Source: Aquimonas sp041395245 (lineage in GTDB: Bacteria; Pseudomonadota; Gammaproteobacteria; Xanthomonadales; Xanthomonadaceae). From it: a stretch of DNA of 64,000 bases. The notes beneath the pieces were generated by a model. It searched no databases, was not told the DNA's origin, and saw only the letters and a program-made list of their open reading frames with translations. The stretch is taken from the NCBI GenBank assembly GCA_041395245.1, contig JAWLAY010000018.1, positions 33,324-97,323 of the forward strand. The letters run 5' to 3'. Below are positions 26,563-33,699 of this stretch, one piece after another. The number at the start of each line of letters is the position of its first letter. Position 1 is the stretch's first letter. Position numbers and translations under genes: made by a program.

Positions 26563-27756
26563 ATGTTCTCGCATCTGCAAGCCGCCCCAACCGATCCCAT
26601 CCTGGGCCTGATGGCCGCGTACAGCCAGGACAGCCGCCCGTTCAAGATCGATCTCGGCGTAGGGGTTTACAAGGACGAGGAAGGGCATACGCCGATTCTG
26701 GCCTCCGTCAAGGAAGCCGAAGCGCGACGCAGCCGTAACGAAACTACCAAGACCTACATCGGCATGGCGGGCGATCCGGGATTCAACGCGCAGATGGATC
26801 GTCTCAGTCTGGGTGAAGCGCGTGCGCTGACGGATCAGCGCGTCGCCACGGCGCATACGCCCGGCGGCACCGGCGCATTGCGAATCGCGGCGGATCTGAT
26901 CAAGCGTTGTCGCCCCGAGGCAACGGTGTGGATGAGTGATCCGACCTGGGGCAACCACCCGGCCGTATTCAAGGCTGCCGGTCTCTCCGTGCGCGACTAC
27001 CCCTACTACGACGCCGCCACGCAGTCGCTGCGCGCTGACGCGATGTTCGATGCCCTTTCACAAGTGCCCGCAGGCGATGTCGTGCTGGTGCATGCCTGCT
27101 GTCACAACCCGAGCGGCGTCGATCTGGCACCCGAGCACTGGCAGCGACTGGCCGCCATGGCGCAGACGCAAGGGTTCGTGCCGCTTATCGACATGGCGTA
27201 TCAGGGCTTTTCGACCGATCTGGACAGCGATGCCTACGGCGTTCGTCTGCTTGCCGATGCGCTGCCCGAACTGATATTCACCACCTCGTGCTCGAAGAAC
27301 TTCGGTTTGTACCGTGAACGCATCGGAGCGATCAGTGTGATTGCAGCCAATGCCGAACAGACTGTCATCGCGAAGTCCCATCTGTTGAGTACGATCCGCA
27401 ACAACTACTCGATGCCACCCGCACACGGCGCATTGATCGTGGCCGAAATCCTCGGCGACGCCGCGCTGAAGGCGCAATGGCTGGGCGAATTGGCCGCGAT
27501 GCGTGATCGCATCAATACTTACCGCCATCTGATGGTCAGCCATCTGCGCGATGCAGGCGTCGAACGCGATTTCAGCTTCATTGATCGGCAGCGCGGCATG
27601 TTCTCGTTCCTTGGCATCGCACCCGAACACATCCAGCGCCTGCGCGAGGAATTCGGCATCTACATGGTCGGCTCGAGCCGCGCCAACATCGCCGGGCTCA
27701 ACCAACGCAACCTTGCGCACTTCGTCAACGCCATGGCGACTGTCCTGCAGCGCTGA
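26563..27756 (+). CDS. Aspartate/aromatic amino acid aminotransferase (class I)
   Basis: This is a 397-residue PLP-dependent class I aminotransferase of the Asp/aromatic (AspC/TyrB) subgroup. PLP Lys 245 lies in TTSCSKNFGLYRERIG. Also present are the substrate and phosphate residues of HNPSGVD (181-187), DMAYQGF (210-216) and SSRANIAGLN near the end, with the substrate arginine. The start MFSHLQAAPTDPILGL matches the family; GGGAT precedes it. It is divergent from gcvP over 382 bp. AspC and TyrB activity cannot be told apart from sequence alone. Confidence 0.93.
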   Translation: MFSHLQAAPTDPILGLMAAYSQDSRPFKIDLGVGVYKDEEGHTPILASVKEAEARRSRNETTKTYIGMAGDPGFNAQMDRLSLGEARALTDQRVATAHTPGGTGALRIAADLIKRCRPEATVWMSDPTWGNHPAVFKAAGLSVRDYPYYDAATQSLRADAMFDALSQVPAGDVVLVHACCHNPSGVDLAPEHWQRLAAMAQTQGFVPLIDMAYQGFSTDLDSDAYGVRLLADALPELIFTTSCSKNFGLYRERIGAISVIAANAEQTVIAKSHLLSTIRNNYSMPPAHGALIVAEILGDAALKAQWLGELAAMRDRINTYRHLMVSHLRDAGVERDFSFIDRQRGMFSFLGIAPEHIQRLREEFGIYMVGSSRANIAGLNQRNLAHFVNAMATVLQR

Positions 27757-27776
27757 TCACCACCGCTTCCGCACAC

Positions 27777-27809
27777 AACGCCCGCCATCGCTGCGGGCGT
27801 TGTTGTTTT
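27777..27809 (+). terminator. Terminator of the aminotransferase gene
   Basis: AACGCCCGC-catcgct-GCGGGCGTT forms a 9-bp perfect stem, 20 nt past the stop codon, followed by GTTGTTTT. It is a clear Rho-independent terminator. Confidence 0.85.
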
Positions 27810-27838
27810 GGCCTCGAACAATCCGCATCGTCTCATCG

Positions 27839-27882
27839 CTGTCGCCGATCTGTCACCTCGTTGCATCGCCTCTGTCATCCCT
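27839..27882 (+). promoter_or_regulatory. Tandem Pho box (PhoB operator)
   Basis: Four units sit exactly 11 bp apart: CTGTCGC at 27839, CTGTCAC at 27850, a degenerate TTGCATC at 27861 and CTGTCAT at 27872. The PhoB site is defined by direct repeats of CTGTCA(T) every 11 bp, so this is close to two adjacent Pho boxes with one decayed unit. It ends about 100 nt before the TonB-receptor start and just after the terminator of the upstream gene, a natural promoter position. No confident -10 box is seen. Confidence 0.65.
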
Positions 27883-27984
27883 TGCCCACATCCTGCGCCG
27901 GTTCTGAAACTGGCCGTGCGCACCGCAGCCGCCCCGCGCACACCGGGCCAACAGGCGGTATCCATTGGATGACGGGAAGCCCAC

Positions 27985-30204
27985 GTGAACACTCGCAGCA
28001 ACACCCTTTCTCTGGCCATTGCCCTGGTGCTGGCCACACCCACCCTGATGGCGGCGACCGACGCCGACAGCACCGGCGCCAGCGCCAAGGAACTCGATGC
28101 CATCTCGGTCATCGGCGAAGGCGAGACCCGCCAGGTGCAATCGCTGCAGGCCATTGATCTGAAGCGCGCCGTGCCCGGCACCAGCCCGCTGAAAGTGATG
28201 GACAAACTACCTGGGGTGAACTTCACCTCGTCCGATCCGTTTGGCGCCTACGAATGGTCCACGCGCATCACGGTGCGTGGCTTCAATCAGAACCAGCTCG
28301 GCTTCACCTTGGACGGCATTCCGCTCGGCGACATGAGCTACGGCAACCACAACGGTCTGCACATCAGCCGTGCCGCCATTGCCGAAAACGTCGACTACGT
28401 CGAACTGGCTCAGGGTGCTGGCGCCGCCAGTACCGCCTCGACCAGCAACCTCGGCGGCACCGCACAGTTCTTCACCCGCGATCCGTCGATGGACTACGGC
28501 GCACGCGTCTCGCAGATGCTCGGTAGCGACAACGCACAACGCACATTCCTCAGCCTCGACAGCGGCGACCACAACGGCTTCTCGACCTATCTGAGCGGCG
28601 TCTACTCCAAGACCGACAAGTGGAAAGGCGATGGCCCGCAGCAACAGTGGCAGTTCAATGGCAAAGCGCTGTTCCAGCAGGACGCATGGTCGCTGACCGC
28701 GTATGCCGCCACCTCGCGTCGCGAGGAAACCGACTACGGCGATCTGTCGCTGGAATCGCAACAGCGTCTGGGCTGGGACTGGGACAACTACCAGAACGAC
28801 TGGCAGCGCGCGATCGACGCGGCCAACGGCATTTACAGCGGCGGCGTGAACTCGCTGGACGACGCCTACTATCTGGGCCGCGGCCTGCGCAATGACGATC
28901 TCGCCTCGTTGACCCTGAATTGGGACGTGAGCGACGTGCTCAGCACCACGCTGCAGGGCTATTACCACCGCAATGAGGGCCAGGGTCACTGGGCTACGCC
29001 GTATGCGCCGTCGTCGGCCAGCGTGCCGATTTCGCTGCGCACCACCGAGTACGACATCGAGCGCACCGGCTTCATGCCGTCGCTGACCTTGAGCTTGGGC
29101 ATGCACACCGTCGAAGCGGGCTTGTGGAGCGAAACCAGCGTGCACGGCCTGCAGCGCAACTTCTACCTGTTGAGCGGTGCGCCGGACGAGATCTTCTTCT
29201 ACCGCGATCCCGCCGTGCGCGTGTTCAGCCAGCGCTTCGACACCGACACGCTGCAGTACTACGTGACGGATCGCATCGACATGATGGATGGTCAGTTGAC
29301 CGCCGACATTGGCTTCAAGGGCAGCGAAGTCGAGATCGACGCCGTCAATCGCGTCGGCACGCGTGCGGTTGGCAGCATCACCGCCAAGGACAACTTCATG
29401 CCGCAGGTCGGTCTGCGTTATGGACTGAGCGATGGCATCGAACTGTTCGGTAGCTACACCGAAAACATGTCGGCCTTCCGTCCGGGCATTGGCGGTCCGT
29501 TCTCGACCACGCAGGAAGGCTTCGATGCGTTCGCCGACACACTGGAGCCGGAAACCTCCGACACCTTCGAAGTCGGTGTGCGTCTGTCGGGCGACCGCTA
29601 CAAGGCCTCGTTGGCCGCCTATCGCGTCGATTTCCAGAACCGCTTGCTCAGCATCGCCCGTTGCGCAGGCATCATCGGTTGCCCGTCCAGCTTCGCCAAC
29701 GTCGGTGACGTGCAGTCCAATGGTCTGGAGGCCACACTGGTGCTGAATCTTGGCGACGGTCTGGAGTGGTTCAACTCGGTCGCCTGGAACCAGTCCGAAT
29801 ACGGCTCCGACTACATCAATGGCGACGTGCTGGTGCCGACCGATGGCAAGAATGTGGTCGACGCGCCGGAACTGCTGTTTGCCACCGAGCTGAGCTGGAC
29901 TGCCGGTCCGCTGGACGCCACCGTAGGGGCGAAGTTCACCGACGAGCGCTACATCACCTATCTCAACGATTCCAAGGTCGACAGCTTCTGGCTGATGGAC
30001 GCCAGCGCTGGCTACACCTTCGAGAAGCTGGGCATGCTGGAATCGCTGCGCATCTCGTTGAACATCAGCAATCTGATGGACGAAGAGTACTTCGCCACCG
30101 TCGGCAGCAACGGCTTTGCCACCTCCGACCCGGACGGCCTCAACTACACCTTGCAGACCGGTTCACCGCGCCAGTTCTTCCTGAACTTCGACGCGCGTTT
30201 CTGA
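27985..30204 (+). CDS. TonB-dependent receptor, probably phosphate-starvation regulated
   Basis: This is a 739-residue outer-membrane TonB-dependent transporter. A signal peptide occupies about residues 1-23 (cleavage near LMA). A TonB-box-like DAISVIGEG is followed by the plug domain (ITVRGFNQNQLGFTLDGIPL) and a 22-strand barrel that ends in the terminal Phe typical of outer-membrane proteins (FFLNFDARF). The start is GTG, preceded by GGGAAG. The upstream tandem Pho box and the PhoD-like phosphatase gene behind it suggest that the cargo is a phosphorylated compound. This is inference; the receptor sequence itself does not reveal its ligand. Confidence 0.9.
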   Translation: MNTRSNTLSLAIALVLATPTLMAATDADSTGASAKELDAISVIGEGETRQVQSLQAIDLKRAVPGTSPLKVMDKLPGVNFTSSDPFGAYEWSTRITVRGFNQNQLGFTLDGIPLGDMSYGNHNGLHISRAAIAENVDYVELAQGAGAASTASTSNLGGTAQFFTRDPSMDYGARVSQMLGSDNAQRTFLSLDSGDHNGFSTYLSGVYSKTDKWKGDGPQQQWQFNGKALFQQDAWSLTAYAATSRREETDYGDLSLESQQRLGWDWDNYQNDWQRAIDAANGIYSGGVNSLDDAYYLGRGLRNDDLASLTLNWDVSDVLSTTLQGYYHRNEGQGHWATPYAPSSASVPISLRTTEYDIERTGFMPSLTLSLGMHTVEAGLWSETSVHGLQRNFYLLSGAPDEIFFYRDPAVRVFSQRFDTDTLQYYVTDRIDMMDGQLTADIGFKGSEVEIDAVNRVGTRAVGSITAKDNFMPQVGLRYGLSDGIELFGSYTENMSAFRPGIGGPFSTTQEGFDAFADTLEPETSDTFEVGVRLSGDRYKASLAAYRVDFQNRLLSIARCAGIIGCPSSFANVGDVQSNGLEATLVLNLGDGLEWFNSVAWNQSEYGSDYINGDVLVPTDGKNVVDAPELLFATELSWTAGPLDATVGAKFTDERYITYLNDSKVDSFWLMDASAGYTFEKLGMLESLRISLNISNLMDEEYFATVGSNGFATSDPDGLNYTLQTGSPRQFFLNFDARF

Positions 30205-30220
30205 TGCTTTGGTGACACGA

Positions 30221-30255
30221 AACGCCCCGTCATCGTTGGATGATGGGGCGTTTTT
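30221..30255 (+). terminator. Terminator between TonB receptor and phosphatase genes
   Basis: A 14-bp perfect stem (AACGCCCCGTCATC-gttg-GATGATGGGGCGTT) is followed by TTT. It is a strong intrinsic terminator. Only 43 nt separate it from the phosphatase start, which leaves little room for a separate promoter, so the downstream gene may depend on read-through. Confidence 0.85.
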
Positions 30256-30298
30256 CGTCGTCGTGTGAACACCGATCTTTCCGGATGCCGACTACGCC

Positions 30299-31381
30299 AT
30301 GAAATCCCTCGTCCAATGCGCCTTGCTGCTTAGCGCCATCGCCAGCATCACAAACGCGCATGCCCAGCGCGCACTGCCCGCAAGCGACACCCCACTGACC
30401 CATATCGCCTTCGGCTCCTGCGCCAAGGAAAACAAATCCCAGCCGATCTGGGACGCCGTCAACGCCGCACAACCCGAGTTGTTCGTGTTCCTCGGCGACA
30501 ACGTCTATCTCGACACCCGCGATCCGCAGGTGATGCAGGAGAAGTATCAGCGCCTCGCCAACCAACGCGGCTTCCAACAGCTCAAGGCCAGCACGCCGCT
30601 GATCGCCATCTGGGACGACCACGATTTCGGCGAGAACGATGCCGGTGCCGACTACCCGATGAAGCAGGCATCGCGCGAGGCGTTCCTGAACTTCTGGAAC
30701 GAACCGAAAGACTCGCCGCGCTGGTCGCGCGAAGGCATCTACACCGCCTACAGCTTTGGCCCGATTGGTCAGCGCGTACAGATCATCCTGCCCGACCTGC
30801 GCTGGAACCGCAGTCCACTGATCGTCGATCCGCGCTGGGACAGCGAGGCCAGTTACGAAGCCTGGGCCAAGGCGCAGATCGACTCGGGCAAAGAAGTCCC
30901 CGGCCCGTATGCACGCAATCCCGACCCGGCGGCGACACAGCTTGGCGAAGCGCAATGGCAGTGGCTGGAAGCACGTCTGCGCGAGCCCGCCGACCTGCGC
31001 ATCATCGGTTCCAGTCTGCAGGTGCTGGCCGACTTTCCTGGCTGGGAAGGCTGGATCAATTTCCCGCACGATCAGCAACGCTTGATCCAACTGATCCGCG
31101 ACACCGAGGCAAAGAACGTGGTGTTCATCTCCGGCGATACGCACTACGGCGAACTCTCCAAGCTCGACGTCAACGTGCCCTATCCGCTTTACGACCTGAC
31201 CAGCAGCGGGCTGACCGAAGTGTGGAAGGTGCCGGTGCCGAACGCGCTGCGCCAGGGCGGGATTTTTCGCCAGGCCAACTTCGGACGAATCAATATCGAT
31301 TGGTCCTTGCGCCAAGTCACGCTGTCGCTGCGCGATGCCAAGGGCGAGCCCTTGTTGACCCACACGTTACCCATTCGTTGA
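30299..31381 (+). CDS. PhoD-like alkaline phosphatase (secreted)
   Basis: The 360-residue product has a signal peptide (cleavage after AHA, residue 22) and the PhoD-type metallophosphatase motifs FGSCAKEN, FVFLGDNVYLDTR, IAIWDDHDFGEND and ISGDTHYGEL, which supply the metal ligands. Such enzymes hydrolyse phosphomonoesters or diesters outside the cytoplasm and are commonly PhoB-controlled. It follows the TonB receptor on the same strand, and the tandem Pho box upstream of that pair fits a joint role in scavenging organic phosphate. The start ATG has GGA about a dozen bases upstream. Confidence 0.9.
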   Translation: MKSLVQCALLLSAIASITNAHAQRALPASDTPLTHIAFGSCAKENKSQPIWDAVNAAQPELFVFLGDNVYLDTRDPQVMQEKYQRLANQRGFQQLKASTPLIAIWDDHDFGENDAGADYPMKQASREAFLNFWNEPKDSPRWSREGIYTAYSFGPIGQRVQIILPDLRWNRSPLIVDPRWDSEASYEAWAKAQIDSGKEVPGPYARNPDPAATQLGEAQWQWLEARLREPADLRIIGSSLQVLADFPGWEGWINFPHDQQRLIQLIRDTEAKNVVFISGDTHYGELSKLDVNVPYPLYDLTSSGLTEVWKVPVPNALRQGGIFRQANFGRINIDWSLRQVTLSLRDAKGEPLLTHTLPIR

Positions 31382-31402
31382 GGCATCCTGCTAGCGAACT
31401 CG

Positions 31403-31422
31403 GGGCGGTGGTTTCACCGCCC
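31403..31422. terminator. Hairpin between convergent genes
   Basis: GGGCGGTG-gttt-CACCGCCC is an 8-bp perfect stem in the 46-nt gap between the phosphatase gene and the convergent zinc-ribbon gene. There is no T run on either strand, so it is at most a weak bidirectional terminator. Confidence 0.5.
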
Positions 31423-31427
31423 AGTAC

Positions 31428-32489
31428 TCACTGCCCTTCGAGCAGATAGAACAGCGTGCCCAGCACGATCAGCGCCGTCAGCACGGCGAAGAAGATCTTG
31501 ATCCAACTGTAGGGTCGCTCACCGTCAATCGCGCCGGTGTAGCCATTCGCCACCACCTGGAATGTCCGCGAGCCGTAGGTGTAGCTGACCAGCCAGACCG
31601 GCATCAGTACGTGTTTGAAACGGCGGTCGGCATAGCGCGCTTGCACGTCTAGATTGCGATGCGTATCGCCTGGCACCTGCTCGGCGCACAGACGACGCAA
31701 TTCGGCCTGCATCTGCGCCATGTTGGTTTCCGCCGCCGCGCGCAGGTCGATCCGGTAGCGCTCGACCGTCCAGCCGCGCACAAACTCCGGTGAGTACAAC
31801 TTCAGATCCGTGGTGGTCGGAAACGGTTCGATACCGCGCAGCAGCTTGGCGTGGACGCCCGTGCTGGCTGGCACCAGATCATCATCGAAATGATGCTGCA
31901 ATTCGCCCGCCGCAGGCTCCCATCGCGTGCGCCGCTCGCTCTTGCCATTCACGGTGACGTGATAGTGGTAGCCCGCCTCCGCCGTCCAGCGCGCGTCGGC
32001 TTGCGCGTCGAACGTCCAGTACGGCAGATACACGCCGTGCAAGGTGTCCGTCAGCGCCGCCGTCTTGAGTCGATTGGGTGCGAACCAGCGGGTCTGATAC
32101 CAGCGCCGGATCAGATCACGCACCTGTCCGTCACTGATCTTGAACGGCAACAGGCTTTCCGGCACGAAGGCATCCTGCTGCGCGGCCACCTCGATGATCT
32201 TGGGAGAACCGCAGAAATCGCAGCGCTGCGCCACTCGCTCGGCACTGAACACGGTGATGGCGTTGCAGTTCTGGCACTGCACTTCGCGCTGCTGTGCGGC
32301 CATCGCGGGCTGCACACCGTTCAGCGCCGAACTCAGTTCGTGTTCGACGATGCTGCCCGCCTCGACCTGCGCGGGCGTCCATTCCGCCTGCGTGCCACAG
32401 AACGGACACACCAGCGCCTGCTTGGCCGCATTCCATTGCATTTCCCCGCCACAGTTGTGGCAGGGATGCTTGTTCACCGTGGCGTTCAT
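31428..32489 (-). CDS. Double zinc-ribbon protein with C-terminal membrane anchor
   Basis: The 353-residue protein begins with two treble-clef or ribbon-type zinc sites: Cys 10, 13, 28, 31 and Cys 72, 75, 90, 93. The middle part (about 110-320) is a soluble, mixed alpha/beta region with no enzyme motif I recognise. A single transmembrane helix sits near residues 328-348. The family is often labelled a zinc-ribbon or 'primosomal-like' protein and commonly accompanies SPFH proteins. The start ATG overlaps the stop of the SPFH gene by four bases, so the two are translated together. The function is unknown. Confidence 0.7.
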   Translation of the reverse strand: MNATVNKHPCHNCGGEMQWNAAKQALVCPFCGTQAEWTPAQVEAGSIVEHELSSALNGVQPAMAAQQREVQCQNCNAITVFSAERVAQRCDFCGSPKIIEVAAQQDAFVPESLLPFKISDGQVRDLIRRWYQTRWFAPNRLKTAALTDTLHGVYLPYWTFDAQADARWTAEAGYHYHVTVNGKSERRTRWEPAAGELQHHFDDDLVPASTGVHAKLLRGIEPFPTTTDLKLYSPEFVRGWTVERYRIDLRAAAETNMAQMQAELRRLCAEQVPGDTHRNLDVQARYADRRFKHVLMPVWLVSYTYGSRTFQVVANGYTGAIDGERPYSWIKIFFAVLTALIVLGTLFYLLEGQ

Positions 32490-33565
32490 TCGCCGCGCAG
32501 GAAGGCTTCGAGCGCCGATTTGGCGATGCGCGTGGCGTTGCCGATCTTGCGGGCCTTCAGATCACCCGCGTCGATGGCCGCCATCACATCTTCCACCGAC
32601 ACGCCCATGGTCTGCGCGGCCTGATCGGGTGTCAGCACTTCCAGGCCCGCGGCGGGAGCCGCTGCCGCCGGAATGGGCGGCGGCGTGGCGGCACTCGGTG
32701 CGGCCTGTCCCGCTGACATGCTGCGCGCCAATTCCTGCGCCATGGCAAAGCCCACCGCCATCTGCGCCGGTGCGGCCGCCGCAGCAGCGCCTTCGCCGCC
32801 CTGGCCCATGCCATGCGCCATCTGGTACTTCACGAAGTCGTTCAGATTGCCGACTGCGCCCATGCTGGAACGCTTGTCGATGGCCTGCTCGACTTCCGGC
32901 GGCACCGACACGTTCTCGACCACGAAGGTGGTGATCTCGATGCCGTACTTTTCGCTCATCACGCCATTGACCAGCGGCAACAGCGCCTCGCCCAGCTCGC
33001 TGTAACGCATCGCCACATCCAGCGCGGGAATCTTCGCCGTCGCCAGCGCCTGCGAGAACACGCTGATCAGGCGCGAACGCATGGTGTCGGCGAACTCGTC
33101 GAGTCGGAAGTTCTGATCCGTTCCCGCAACTTCCTTGAGGAACTTCGGCGCATGCACGATGCGGAAATCGTAGGTACCAAACGCCCGCAGACGCACCATG
33201 CCGAAATCGGCATCACGCATCATCACCGGATTTGCCGTGCCCCATTTGTTGCCGGTGAAGAGGCGCGTGTTGAGGTAGTAGACATCGCACTTGAACGGCG
33301 AATCGAAACCGTACTTCCAGCCCGAAATCGTCGACAGCAGCGGAATGTTCTCGGTCTTCAGGGTGTGCTTGCCCGGCCCGAACAGATCGGCGTACTGCCC
33401 CGCCGCCACGAACTGCACCAGTTGCGACTCGCGCACGATCAACTGCGCGCCGTTCTTGATCTCCTTGTCGTCATCCGGCCAACGGTAAGACAGCGTGTCC
33501 CGCGAATCGTCGGTCCACTCGATGATCTCGATCAGCTCGCCCTTGATGAAATCGAAAACGCCCAT
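32486..33565 (-). CDS. SPFH (band 7) domain protein with C-terminal HTH-like domain
   Basis: The 359-residue protein belongs to the cytoplasmic SPFH/'virion core protein' (YdjI-like) group. There is no N-terminal membrane helix; the SPFH domain covers about residues 25-250 (GKHTLKTENIPLLS, RAFGTYDFRI, VSVPPEVEQAIDKRSSMG). A flexible Ala/Pro-rich linker follows, then residues 310-359, which match the excisionase/MerR-type helix-turn-helix pattern (LTPDQAAQTMGVS...AIDAGDLKARKIGNATRI...ALEAFL). The ATG at 33565 has a strong GGAGG. It pairs with the zinc-ribbon gene. The role is unknown; it could organise membrane or stress complexes. Confidence 0.8.
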   Translation of the reverse strand: MGVFDFIKGELIEIIEWTDDSRDTLSYRWPDDDKEIKNGAQLIVRESQLVQFVAAGQYADLFGPGKHTLKTENIPLLSTISGWKYGFDSPFKCDVYYLNTRLFTGNKWGTANPVMMRDADFGMVRLRAFGTYDFRIVHAPKFLKEVAGTDQNFRLDEFADTMRSRLISVFSQALATAKIPALDVAMRYSELGEALLPLVNGVMSEKYGIEITTFVVENVSVPPEVEQAIDKRSSMGAVGNLNDFVKYQMAHGMGQGGEGAAAAAAPAQMAVGFAMAQELARSMSAGQAAPSAATPPPIPAAAAPAAGLEVLTPDQAAQTMGVSVEDVMAAIDAGDLKARKIGNATRIAKSALEAFLRGE

Positions 33566-33699
33566 GCTTGCCTCCGTTGGTTGGGTGACGCCCGCGACGA
33601 TTGTATGCCGGAGAAGTGACCGGTCGTGGATCGCCTTCGCGAGCGGTGGAACGGCTTCCAGTAGAATCGCAACGCAAAGCAGTACCTGACACGGACACC

